DNA of 64,000 nucleotides from positions 134,314 through 198,313 of the forward strand of contig JADKGC010000013.1 of assembly GCA_016717205.1 (NCBI GenBank), read 5' to 3'. The stretch is from Candidatus Flexifilum breve. Lineage in GTDB: Bacteria > Chloroflexota > Anaerolineae > Aggregatilineales > Phototrophicaceae. This document shows positions 12,726 through 21,577 of this stretch, in pieces. Position numbers and translations under genes: made by a program. Position 1 is the first letter of the stretch; each line of letters opens with the position of its first letter. The notes under the pieces were generated by a model, which saw only the letters and a program-made list of their open reading frames with translations, did no database searches and had not been told where the DNA came from.

Positions 12726-15523
12726 CCGGACGGCAGTACAAGCTCTACGAATACTACGGTGCGCCGGATGCGGATCGCGTGGTCGTCATCATGGGGTCGG
12801 GGGCCGAAGCAACGCACGAAATGGTGGACTACCTGAACGCGCACGGCGAAAAGGTCGGCGTATTGAAGGTGCGCCTGTTCCGTCCGTTCGACATGCAGAT
12901 GTTCGTCGATGCTTTCCCGAAGACTGTCAAGTCGATTGCGGTGATGGATCGCTGCAAGGAACCGGGCGCGGGCGGCGAACCGCTGTATCTCGACGTGGTC
13001 ACCGCTTTCCACGAAGCGTGGGATGGCCCGATGCCGCGCATCGTCGGTGGGCGCTATGGTCTCGGCTCGAAGGAATTCAACCCGCCGATGATCAAGGCGA
13101 TTTTCGATAATCTCGCGATGATCAAGCCAAAGAACCACTTCACCGTCGGCATTGAAGACGACGTCACGCACACCAGCCTGAGCTATGACCCCGATTTCTC
13201 GATTGAACCGGACAACGTCGTCCGCGCGATTTTCCACGGTCTCGGCGCGGATGGCACAGTCGGTGCCAACAAGAACTCGATCAAGATCATCGGCGAGAAC
13301 ACCGACAACTACGCGCAGGGCTACTTCTTCTACGACTCGAAAAAATCCGGTTCCGCGACGACTTCCTACCTCCGCTTTGGCCCGAACCCGATCCACTCCC
13401 CGTATGTGATTGCGAAGGCGAACTTTGTTGCCTGCCATCAGCCGATCTTCCTTGAGCGCTACGACATGCTCAAAGAACTCGTGCCGGGTGGCGTGTTCCT
13501 GCTGAATACACCCTATGGTCCGGATGAAATCTGGGATCACCTGCCGTGCTCCGCGCAGGAACAGCTCATTGCTAAGAAAGTGCGCTTCTATGTGATCGAT
13601 GCCTACAGTGTCGCCAAAGACAGCGGCATGGGCGGGCGCATCAACACAGTGATGCAGGTGTGCTTCTTCGCAATTTCCGGCGTGCTGCCGCGTGAAGAAG
13701 CGATTGCCGCGATCAAGTACTCGATTGAGAAGACGTACGGCAAGAAGGGCGAGACCATCGTTGAGATGAACCTCAAGGCGGTGGATCGTACGCTCGAATT
13801 TATGTACGAGGTGAAGGTTCCGTCGGCAGTCACGGCTACGGTCGATCTACTGCCGCCGATCAAGGGCAACGCGTCGCCGTTTGTGACTAACGTCCTCGGC
13901 ACGATGATCGCGCGCAACGGCGACAGCCTGCCGGTTAGTGCGATGCCGATTGACGGCACGTATCCGAGTGGCACGACCCAGTATGAAAAGCGTAACCTCG
14001 CGCAGGAAATCCCCGTGTGGGATCCCGAAGTCTGTATCCAGTGCGGCAAGTGCGCGATGGTCTGCCCGCACGCCGTGATCCGCATCAAGGTTTACGACCC
14101 CGCTAAGCTCGAGGGCGCGCCGGAGACTTTCAAAGCAGTTCCGGTTCGCGATACCGAATGGCAGGGCATGGATTACACCATTCAGGTGTCGCCGGAAGAC
14201 TGCACCGGCTGCGCGCTGTGCGTGGATGTGTGCCCCGCCAAGAACAAGTCGGCGGTCAACCTCAAGGCGATCAATATGCGCCCGCAAGCGCCGCTGCGTG
14301 AGCAGGAAAACAGCAATTGGGACTTCTTCCTCGGTCTGCCGGAAATGGATCGCCGCAATATCAAGGTGTCCAGCATCCGTCAGCAGCAAGTGCAGCAGCC
14401 GCTGTTTGAGTTCTCCGGCGCGTGCGCGGGCTGCGGCGAAACGCCGTACCTCAAGCTGATCTCGCAGTTGTTCGGGGATCGCAGTTTGATCGCGAACGCG
14501 ACGGGCTGCTCCTCAATTTATGGTGGTAACCTACCGACAACGCCCTGGTCCAAGAACCAGGAAGGCAAAGGCCCCGCTTGGGCGAACTCGCTGTTTGAAG
14601 ACAACGCAGAATTTGGCCTCGGCATGCGCGTGGCCCTCGACAAGCGCGTCGAATATGCGTCGGAACTGCTCAAGAAGCTGTCGTCGCAGATCGGCGAAGA
14701 CCTTGTGACACATCTGCTCAACGCGGAACAGTCGGACGAAACGGGTATTTACGAACAGCGCGCACGCGTGGCCGTCCTCAAGGACAAGCTCGCCGAACTG
14801 AGCGATCCGGATGCCAAGCGCTTGCTCACGATCGCCGATGACCTCGTCAAGCGTGACGTGTGGATCGTCGGTGGTGACGGTTGGGCGTATGACATCGGCT
14901 TTGGCGGGTTGGATCATGTTATGGCGAGCGGACGGAATGTCAATATCCTCGTCATGGATACCGAAGTTTACTCGAACACGGGTGGTCAGATGTCCAAGGC
15001 GACCCCCATGGGCGCGGTAGCGAAATTCGCCGCTGGCGGCAAGCCCGCAGGCAAGAAAGACCTCGGCTTGATCGCCATGAGCTATGGCAACGTGTACGTC
15101 GCCCGTGTGGCGATGGGCGCGAAGGATGACCAGACGCTGCGCGCTTTCCTGGAAGCTGAAGCGTACCCCGGTCCGTCGCTCATCATCGCCTACAGCCACT
15201 GTATCGCACACGGCATCAACATGACCACGGCGATGAAGAACCAGAAGGCCGCGGTTGAATCTGGCCAGTGGCTGCTGTACCGCCACAACCCGCTGAAGGC
15301 TGAACAGGGCGAAAATCCGCTCACGCTGGACTCGCGTCCGCCGAAGCTCCCGCTCATCGAGTACCTGCACATGGAAAATCGCTTCAAGATGCTGGAACTG
15401 AGCAAGCCGGAAGTCGCGCGCGAACTGTTCAAGCACGCGCAGGAAGACGTCAAGCTCAAGTGGGCAATGTACGAATATCTCGCCAACCGCACCTATGGCA
15501 ACGGCCATAACGAGAAGGCATAA
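12704..15523 (+). CDS. nifJ: Pyruvate:ferredoxin (flavodoxin) oxidoreductase, C-terminal part (frameshifted)
   Basis: This is the remaining four-fifths of NifJ; homology extends back to 12680, upstream of the ATG at 12704. It contains domain II, the CoA/pyruvate domain III, then a two-cluster ferredoxin domain with CIQCGKCAMVCP and CTGCALCVDVCP. The C-terminal thiamine-diphosphate domain follows (CAGCGETPY, GCSSIYGGNLPTTP, GDGWAYDIGFGGLDH, MDTEVYSNTGGQ). All cofactor ligands appear intact, arguing that the enzyme works and that the frameshift may be an assembly error. The DHOD-like gene follows 9 bases after the stop, as in many anaerobes. Confidence 0.93.
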   Translation: MDKFAGLTGRQYKLYEYYGAPDADRVVVIMGSGAEATHEMVDYLNAHGEKVGVLKVRLFRPFDMQMFVDAFPKTVKSIAVMDRCKEPGAGGEPLYLDVVTAFHEAWDGPMPRIVGGRYGLGSKEFNPPMIKAIFDNLAMIKPKNHFTVGIEDDVTHTSLSYDPDFSIEPDNVVRAIFHGLGADGTVGANKNSIKIIGENTDNYAQGYFFYDSKKSGSATTSYLRFGPNPIHSPYVIAKANFVACHQPIFLERYDMLKELVPGGVFLLNTPYGPDEIWDHLPCSAQEQLIAKKVRFYVIDAYSVAKDSGMGGRINTVMQVCFFAISGVLPREEAIAAIKYSIEKTYGKKGETIVEMNLKAVDRTLEFMYEVKVPSAVTATVDLLPPIKGNASPFVTNVLGTMIARNGDSLPVSAMPIDGTYPSGTTQYEKRNLAQEIPVWDPEVCIQCGKCAMVCPHAVIRIKVYDPAKLEGAPETFKAVPVRDTEWQGMDYTIQVSPEDCTGCALCVDVCPAKNKSAVNLKAINMRPQAPLREQENSNWDFFLGLPEMDRRNIKVSSIRQQQVQQPLFEFSGACAGCGETPYLKLISQLFGDRSLIANATGCSSIYGGNLPTTPWSKNQEGKGPAWANSLFEDNAEFGLGMRVALDKRVEYASELLKKLSSQIGEDLVTHLLNAEQSDETGIYEQRARVAVLKDKLAELSDPDAKRLLTIADDLVKRDVWIVGGDGWAYDIGFGGLDHVMASGRNVNILVMDTEVYSNTGGQMSKATPMGAVAKFAAGGKPAGKKDLGLIAMSYGNVYVARVAMGAKDDQTLRAFLEAEAYPGPSLIIAYSHCIAHGINMTTAMKNQKAAVESGQWLLYRHNPLKAEQGENPLTLDSRPPKLPLIEYLHMENRFKMLELSKPEVARELFKHAQEDVKLKWAMYEYLANRTYGNGHNEKA

Positions 15524-15532
15524 GGAATCGTC

Positions 15533-16531
15533 ATGGACATTTCAACCACCTATCTAGGGATGAAGCTCCGTTCGCCGCTGGTGGCGTCGGCCTCGCCGCT
15601 GATGGAGCACATCGACAACATCAAGCGCATGGAAGATGCGGGCGTGGGCGCGGTCGTGCTGTATTCGCTGTTCGAAGAGCAGATCCGGCGCGAACGCGAG
15701 GCGCTGTACTACTACCTGACGCACGGCACGGAAAGCTTTGCCGAAGCGCTGACGTACTTCCCCGAACCGGTCTCGTTCCACGCCAAGCCGGATGAATATC
15801 TGGAACACATTCGCCGCGTGAAAGCCTCGGTGAATATTCCGGTGGTCGCCTCGATTAACGGGGCGACCATCGGCGGGTGGACGCAGTTCGCCAAGAAGAT
15901 GGAAGAGGCGGGCGCGGATGCGCTCGAACTGAACGTTTACAACATCCCGACGGATGCCGAAGTGACCGGGATGGAAGTCGAGCAGATGTACATCAACATT
16001 CTGACAGCCGTCAAATCGTCGGTCAGCATTCCAGTTGCGATCAAGCTGAGCCCGTTCTTTAGCAACATGGCGAACATGGCGAAACGCCTCGACCACGCTG
16101 GGGCGGATGCGCTCGTCCTGTTCAATCGCTTCTATCAGCCGGATATTGACCTCGAAACGTTGGAAATTCGTCCGAACCTTATCCTCAGCACGCCGCAAGC
16201 TCTGCGTCTGCCGATGCACTGGATCGCGATCCTGCATGGGCGTATCAAGGCGGATATGGCGGCGACCAGCGGTGTCCATACCGCCGAAGACGTGCTCAAG
16301 GTGATGATGGTCGGCGCGAACGTCGCCATGATGACCTCCGCCATTCTCAAGAACGGCATCGACCACTTCCGCAAGATTGAACGCGAGATGGTTGAATGGA
16401 TGGAACAGCATGAATACGTGTCGATCCAGCAAATGCGCGGCAGCATGAGCCAGGTCAACAGCGAAGACCCGAGCGTGTTCGAACGCGTGCAGTATATGCG
16501 GGCGCTCACCACGTACAAGCCAACGATCTGA
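15533..16531 (+). CDS. Dihydroorotate dehydrogenase-like flavoprotein
   Basis: 332 residues with an FMN TIM-barrel pattern: LRSPLVASASPL at the N terminus, NIPVVASINGAT, GADALELNVYN, VAIKLSPFFSN, and a C-terminal AATSGVHTAEDVLK phosphate-binding region. It belongs to the PyrD/PreA superfamily but is the subtype commonly found next to nifJ, not a canonical pyrimidine-pathway enzyme; pyr genes are absent here. AAGGA just upstream, straddling the nifJ stop, serves the ATG. It is likely co-transcribed with nifJ; a role as redox partner is only inferred. Confidence 0.85.
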   Translation: MDISTTYLGMKLRSPLVASASPLMEHIDNIKRMEDAGVGAVVLYSLFEEQIRREREALYYYLTHGTESFAEALTYFPEPVSFHAKPDEYLEHIRRVKASVNIPVVASINGATIGGWTQFAKKMEEAGADALELNVYNIPTDAEVTGMEVEQMYINILTAVKSSVSIPVAIKLSPFFSNMANMAKRLDHAGADALVLFNRFYQPDIDLETLEIRPNLILSTPQALRLPMHWIAILHGRIKADMAATSGVHTAEDVLKVMMVGANVAMMTSAILKNGIDHFRKIEREMVEWMEQHEYVSIQQMRGSMSQVNSEDPSVFERVQYMRALTTYKPTI

Positions 16532-16546
16532 TCAATTCAAGTATTA

Positions 16547-16594
16547 CACCCGTCACCCTCAATCATGGCGCAATGTCAGTAGGGGTGACGGGTG
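16547..16594. repeat. 12-bp perfect inverted repeat between DHOD-like gene and ppdK
   Basis: CACCCGTCACCC (16547-16558) pairs perfectly with GGGTGACGGGTG (16583-16594) around a 24-base loop. No T-run follows on the plus strand, so it is a weak terminator candidate. A processing or regulatory structure in the ppdK leader is also possible. Confidence 0.5.
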
Positions 16595-16651
16595 CGATGT
16601 GGGAAAATACCCTCATTAGAGACGTTTACGTAACTTAGGAGACATCAACTG

Positions 16652-19411
16652 ATGGCTACGGCGACAGCAGACGCCAAATCGCGCAATGGCAAACAGACCG
16701 CTACGAAGAAGTGGGTTTATCTGTTTGATGAAGTCAAGCTGGCTGAAGAAGCAGTCGGCGGTTCGTGGGACGGCGTGCGCGCCCTCCTCGGCGGTAAAGG
16801 CTCCGGCCTCGCGGATATGACCCGCGCCGGCGTGCCAGTTCCTCCCGGTTTCAGCATCACGACCGAAGCATGCAATGAATACAGCGCCAAGGGCCAGCAG
16901 TTCCCCGAAGGTATGTGGGAACAGGCCGTCAATGCCCTGCACGCTGTCGAAGTTAAGGCCGCCAAGACGTTTGGTGACGCCGCGAATCCGCTGCTCGTTT
17001 CCGTTCGTTCCGGCGCGAAATTCTCGATGCCCGGCATGATGGACACCGTACTCAACCTCGGCCTGAACGATGAGATCGCCGAAGGCATGATCAAGCTGAC
17101 CAGCGATGCGCGTTTCGTCTATGATGCATACCGCCGCCTGATCCAGATGTTCGGCTCGGTCGTGATGGGTATCGCCGACGAACCGTTTGAAGACCTGATC
17201 ACCGAAGCGAAGCAGAAAAAAGGCGTCAAGTCGGATGTCGATCTCGCGGCGGAAGACTGGCTGCGCCTGACCGGTGAATTCAAGAAGGTCTACGCCGAAC
17301 ACATCGGCAGTGACTTCCCGCAGGATCCCTACAAACAGCTCGAACTCGCGATTCAGGCCGTGTTCAAGTCGTGGAACGGCAAGCGCGCGGTTGACTATCG
17401 CAATGCGGCTGGCATCCCCCATAACCTCGGCACCGCTGTCAACGTGCAGACGATGGTCTTCGGTAACATGGGCGAAAGCTCGGGCACCGGTGTGGCCTTC
17501 ACGCGTAACCCCTCGAACGGCGACAAGAAGCTGTTCGGTGATTACCTCATGAACGCGCAGGGCGAAGACGTGGTGGCCGGTATCCGGACCCCCATCAGCA
17601 TCTCCAACCTCGCAGCGGAAAACAAGGCGGTCTTCGACCAGTTCGTCGACATCGTCAGCAAACTCGAAAAGCACTACCGCGACATGCAGGATGTCGAGTT
17701 CACGATTGAACGCGGCAAACTGTGGATGCTCCAGACCCGTAACGGCAAGCGCACCGCGCGTTCCGCGATTCGGATCGCCGTCGAAATGGCCGAAGAAGGC
17801 GTGATCAGCAAAGAAGAAGCGGTCATGCGCGTCACGACCGAACACGTGCTGCAGCTCCTCCACCCGCAGTTTGACGCCGACGCCAAGGCGAAGGCGCGCA
17901 AGGACGGCTGGATGATCGGGACGGGCGTGAATGCCTCCCCCGGTGCAGCGGTCGGTGTGGCAGCGTTCGACGCTGACCTCGCTGAGAAGTGGGGCAAGGC
18001 GGGCAAGGCGGTCATCATGGTGCGTCCGGAAACCAAGCCGGATGATGTGCACGGGATGCTCGCTTCCAAGGGTATTCTGACCTCCCGCGGTGGCGCGACC
18101 AGCCACGCCGCGGTGGTGGCCCGTCAGTTCGGTGTGCCGTGCGTGTGCGGCGCTGAAGCCCTCGACATTGACGTGCGTAATCGCATGTTCAAGGTCGGCA
18201 GCGTGATCGTCCGTGAAGGCGATACGATCTCGATTGACGGCGGCAGCGGTGAGGTTTTCTTTGGCGAACTCGTCCGCGTTGAACCCGATTTCGCGCGTGA
18301 ACAGTATCTGCGTAAGCTGCTCGGCTGGGCGGACGAATTCCGCCGCCTGGGCATCTATGCAAATGCGGACTATCCGCAGGATGCGCGCCGCGCCCGCGAA
18401 TACGGTGGTCAGGGTGTGGGTCTGTGCCGTACTGAGCACATGTTCTTCCAGGAAGAACGTCTGCCCATCGTGCAGGCGATGATCCTCTCCGAACCGAACA
18501 GCCCCGAAGAACTAACCCAGCTCCAAAAGCTGCAGGTCTTCCAGCACGACGATTTCTACGGCATCCTCAAGGCGATGGACGGCTATCCGGTGATCATCCG
18601 TCTGCTTGACCCGCCGCTGCATGAGTTTATGCCCGACCACGAAGGTCTGGCGCTGCGCGCCGCTGGTCTGCGCCTGATGGGCGACCGTCCGAACGAACTG
18701 AAGAAGGTTGAAGAGTTGATGACCGCGGTCGAAGGTCTGCGCGAATTCAACCCGATGCTCGGTCTGCGTGGCACGCGTCTCGGCATTATGCGTCCTGAAC
18801 TGACCAAGATGCAGGTGCGCGCCTTGTTCGAAGCTGCCTGCCAGTTGGCGAAGGAAGGCGTGGTGGTTCACCCCGAAATCATGGTGGCGGTGACCAACCA
18901 TGCCAACGAAGTCAAGCTGATGCGCGAAATGATCGTCGCCGTGGCGAACGAAGTCCAAGAAGCGTATGGTTGCAGCATCGACTATAAGGTCGGCACGATG
19001 ATCGAACTGCCGCGCGCGGCGATCACTGCGGACAAGATGGCCGAATACAGCGAGTTCTTCTCGTTCGGCACGAACGACCTGACCCAGACGACGTTCGGCA
19101 TCAGCCGTGACGACGCCGAAGGCAAGTTCCTCCTCGCTTACGTCGAGACGGGGCTGCTGCCGGAAAATCCGTTCCAGCAGATTGACGAAGAAGGCGTTGG
19201 TTACCTCATCCGCCTCGCGGTGGAAAAGGGTCGCGCGACCCGTCCCGATATCGAAGTCGGTATCTGCGGTGAACACGGTGGTGATCCCAAGTCGATTGCC
19301 TTCTGCCACAGCGCTGGCCTCAACTACGTGAGCTGCTCGCCGTTCCGTATCCCGGTGGCGCGTCTCGCGGCGGCGCATGCGGCGCTCAAGGAAAAGGGCT
19401 ACAAGGCGTAA
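16652..19411 (+). CDS. ppdK: Pyruvate, phosphate dikinase
   Basis: 919 residues. It interconverts pyruvate + ATP + Pi and PEP + AMP + PPi. The N-terminal nucleotide-binding domain begins with VYLFDE and has the GGKGSGLADM loop. The phosphohistidine domain has GGATSHAAVVAR with the swivelling His at about 485. The C-terminal PEP/pyruvate TIM barrel has FGTNDLTQ and the catalytic Cys in GICGEHGGDP. The length is in the range for bacterial PPDK. TAGGAGAC precedes the ATG. Next to nifJ it would turn pyruvate made from acetyl-CoA into PEP, or run in the glycolytic direction with PPi. A good terminator follows. Confidence 0.96.
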   Translation: MATATADAKSRNGKQTATKKWVYLFDEVKLAEEAVGGSWDGVRALLGGKGSGLADMTRAGVPVPPGFSITTEACNEYSAKGQQFPEGMWEQAVNALHAVEVKAAKTFGDAANPLLVSVRSGAKFSMPGMMDTVLNLGLNDEIAEGMIKLTSDARFVYDAYRRLIQMFGSVVMGIADEPFEDLITEAKQKKGVKSDVDLAAEDWLRLTGEFKKVYAEHIGSDFPQDPYKQLELAIQAVFKSWNGKRAVDYRNAAGIPHNLGTAVNVQTMVFGNMGESSGTGVAFTRNPSNGDKKLFGDYLMNAQGEDVVAGIRTPISISNLAAENKAVFDQFVDIVSKLEKHYRDMQDVEFTIERGKLWMLQTRNGKRTARSAIRIAVEMAEEGVISKEEAVMRVTTEHVLQLLHPQFDADAKAKARKDGWMIGTGVNASPGAAVGVAAFDADLAEKWGKAGKAVIMVRPETKPDDVHGMLASKGILTSRGGATSHAAVVARQFGVPCVCGAEALDIDVRNRMFKVGSVIVREGDTISIDGGSGEVFFGELVRVEPDFAREQYLRKLLGWADEFRRLGIYANADYPQDARRAREYGGQGVGLCRTEHMFFQEERLPIVQAMILSEPNSPEELTQLQKLQVFQHDDFYGILKAMDGYPVIIRLLDPPLHEFMPDHEGLALRAAGLRLMGDRPNELKKVEELMTAVEGLREFNPMLGLRGTRLGIMRPELTKMQVRALFEAACQLAKEGVVVHPEIMVAVTNHANEVKLMREMIVAVANEVQEAYGCSIDYKVGTMIELPRAAITADKMAEYSEFFSFGTNDLTQTTFGISRDDAEGKFLLAYVETGLLPENPFQQIDEEGVGYLIRLAVEKGRATRPDIEVGICGEHGGDPKSIAFCHSAGLNYVSCSPFRIPVARLAAAHAALKEKGYKA

Positions 19412-19438
19412 CGCGCCTTTAGCTTCAATGATTGGAAG

Positions 19439-19473
19439 AAGGACGGTCCCCGACGGGATCGTCCTTTTTATTT
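19439..19473 (+). terminator. Rho-independent terminator of ppdK
   Basis: A 12-bp stem with one G-U pair (19439-19450 with 19455-19466), four-base loop CGAC, followed by TTTTTATTT. It lies 27 bases after the ppdK stop. Confidence 0.85.
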
Positions 19474-19521
19474 GGGGTATGATCAGGTGCTTACGACTCG
19501 AAACGGGGTAGGGCAGTGGTC

Positions 19522-20502
19522 ATGTTTGATTTGCGCGCCGTCAAAGATATTCGCTCAGAGCTGGCCAAACGGGTGTTTGAAGGCAAGAAGCTGCCCGACA
19601 CCCTCTACCACTACACCGATGCGACCGGGCTGCTCGGCATTTTGCAGGATCGCAAGTTTCGGGCGACCCACTACAAGCACTTCAACGACAGCAAGGAAGT
19701 CGAATTCGGCGACGATCTCGCCGTGCGTCTGCTGCATGATCGGCTGAATGGACACTGTGATAAGCGTTTGAGCCGCATCTATCAGGCGTGTCTGGGCGAG
19801 AAATATGGCGGCCATGCGTCCGTCATTCGCACCTTTGACTGTGACTTCTATATCGCCAGTTTTTGCGACGAGGGCGACTTACTTGATCAGTGGCGCGCCT
19901 ATGGAGATGACGGGTCGGGCTATGCAATGGGCATTGACCCCAAAGCCCTGCGCGCGAAGGTCGAAGGCGTGGTGCTGCTGCCCACCGACGGGATTGCGTT
20001 TGTCCCGGTCGAATATGACGAAGAACGGCAGCGCGCCCATCTCGAATTCGTGCTCGACCGGATGACGGAGGCGTTTCAGGAGCAGTTTGATCAGGTTCAC
20101 GACCGCGACGTTGAGCCGTTTTGCGGGCGCGCCGCACAAGAATTGGTCAATGCGCTGCTCAACCTCACGGTCATGTACAAACACGTGGCCTACAAGAGCG
20201 AGCGTGAATGGCGCGTGATCAAGGTGAAATGGGGGCGCGAGATCGAAGCGGTGGCCGATGACGATGCGCTGACGGGCGTGCACTTCCGCGTGCAGTCGTC
20301 GCGGATTGTGCCGTACGTCAACCTCGATTTCTCAGATCGCGCGGATGAAACGATTGTGCCGTTGCGGAATATTGTTCTTGGTCCGAAGAACAACGACGAA
20401 GCGGCGGTGATGACGCTCCACATGCTGCTCAAATCGTTGGGCTACAGCGGGAATCGCCGATTGGAAAACCTAATCACACTGTCGACGATCCCGTACCAGT
20501 AA
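19522..20502 (+). CDS. DUF2971 domain protein
   Basis: 326 residues from the ATG at 19522 (GTAGGG upstream); a GTG six bases earlier is too close to that site. LYHYTDATGLLGIL followed by an FNDSKE pattern, then DLLDQWRAYGDDGSGYAMG and a late YKSEREWRVI, are hallmarks of DUF2971. The family has no settled function; some members occur in defence loci. It stands alone between ppdK and hypB and converges with hypB, the stops only 3 bases apart. No signal peptide or membrane segment is seen. Confidence 0.75.
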   Translation: MFDLRAVKDIRSELAKRVFEGKKLPDTLYHYTDATGLLGILQDRKFRATHYKHFNDSKEVEFGDDLAVRLLHDRLNGHCDKRLSRIYQACLGEKYGGHASVIRTFDCDFYIASFCDEGDLLDQWRAYGDDGSGYAMGIDPKALRAKVEGVVLLPTDGIAFVPVEYDEERQRAHLEFVLDRMTEAFQEQFDQVHDRDVEPFCGRAAQELVNALLNLTVMYKHVAYKSEREWRVIKVKWGREIEAVADDDALTGVHFRVQSSRIVPYVNLDFSDRADETIVPLRNIVLGPKNNDEAAVMTLHMLLKSLGYSGNRRLENLITLSTIPYQ

Positions 20503-20505
20503 TGC

Positions 20506-21162
20506 CTAGGCGTGCTTGACCTGTGCGCGCAGCCAGTCGATCCACGCCTCGACGCCTTCGCCCGTCACACAGGACAGCGGGAAGATGGTCACGCCGGGGT
20601 TGAGGATTTCCACGCCTTTGCGGAAGAAGTCCATATCGAACGGCACGTAGGGCAGCAAATCGATCTTGTTGATCACCAGTACGTCGACGCCACGATACAT
20701 GCCGGGGTATTTGTACGGCTTGTCCGCGCCTTCGGGGATCGAGGCGATCAGCACATTGTGATGCGTGCCGAGCGCGAAGTTCGCCGGGCAAATTAGGTTG
20801 CCGACGTTCTCCACGATCAGTAAGTCGATGGCGTTCAGGTCGAGCGCGGGCAGAGCTTGAGAGAGCATCACTGCGTCGAGGTGGCAGTCGCCGCCCGTGT
20901 TGATCTGCACGGCGGTCGCGCCCGCGAGCTGCGCGCGTTCCGCGTCGAGGCTGGTCGCGATGTCGCCGTTGATCATGCCGACACGCACGGTGTCTGCCAG
21001 CCGCTTGACAGTCTGCTCGACGAGCGAAGTTTTGCCCGCGCCCGGTGATGCCATAAAATTCAGCGCAAACACGCCCGCCGCGTCGAGGGCGGCGCGGTTA
21101 GCCGCCGCGATCCGGTCATTCGCGCTGTGAATCTTCTCCAACACGGGAATCTGAGTAGTCAT
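20506..21162 (-). CDS. hypB: Hydrogenase/urease nickel-incorporation GTPase HypB
   Basis: 218 residues. HypB is a SIMIBI-class GTPase that delivers nickel to NiFe-hydrogenase precursors with HypA. Visible are Walker A ASPGAGKTS (38-46), INGDIATSLDAERA, the metal-site region INTGGDCHLDA, ENVGNLICPA, and NKIDLLPY for guanine recognition. It lacks the N-terminal CxxCGC and His-rich nickel-storage segments of some homologues. It overlaps hypA by 47 bases. No hydrogenase or urease structural genes lie in this window, so the client enzyme is unknown. Confidence 0.93.
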   Translation of the reverse strand: MTTQIPVLEKIHSANDRIAAANRAALDAAGVFALNFMASPGAGKTSLVEQTVKRLADTVRVGMINGDIATSLDAERAQLAGATAVQINTGGDCHLDAVMLSQALPALDLNAIDLLIVENVGNLICPANFALGTHHNVLIASIPEGADKPYKYPGMYRGVDVLVINKIDLLPYVPFDMDFFRKGVEILNPGVTIFPLSCVTGEGVEAWIDWLRAQVKHA

Positions 21163-21508
21163 GCGAGCATTCCTCTACTTCAATGGACTCGACATAAAAT
21201 TCTTCGCCAGTCAGTACGCGCACTTTGAGACCGCCGCACGCGGGGCAGGTGAGGTCATAGCGCGTGGCAATCGGGTACTCCTCGCCGCATGCCTGACACT
21301 TAAGCACCGCCGGAATGCGCGAGAAGATGAGTTTTGACCCTGCGGCTTTTGTCCCCTCGCTGATGATGTCCCAATAGAACTGCACCGAATCGTCGATCAT
21401 GCTGGAGAGTTGGCCGATCACGAGGCGCACTTCACGCACGCGCCCGGCATTTTCGGCGTGCCGCAGCGCGATTTCCAGCACATTGGTGGTTACAGCGAGT
21501 TCATGCAT
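21116..21508 (-). CDS. hypA: Hydrogenase/urease nickel chaperone HypA
   Basis: 130 residues from MHELAVTTN, the family-typical N terminus whose first His and Glu bind nickel. An upstream ATG at 21556 would add 16 unrelated residues and is rejected. The zinc domain shows two CxxC pairs (CQACGEEY and CPACGG). The C-terminal end after EFYVESIEVEE is longer than usual and overlaps the hypB start, implying translational coupling. Confidence 0.92.
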   Translation of the reverse strand: MHELAVTTNVLEIALRHAENAGRVREVRLVIGQLSSMIDDSVQFYWDIISEGTKAAGSKLIFSRIPAVLKCQACGEEYPIATRYDLTCPACGGLKVRVLTGEEFYVESIEVEECSHDYSDSRVGEDSQRE

Positions 21509-21577
21509 GGCGCGTTGATCCAGCGTAGGAACGCGCTTCTGCGCGTCCGCTGGCATTCAGCGTTCCAGCGGGACTGG

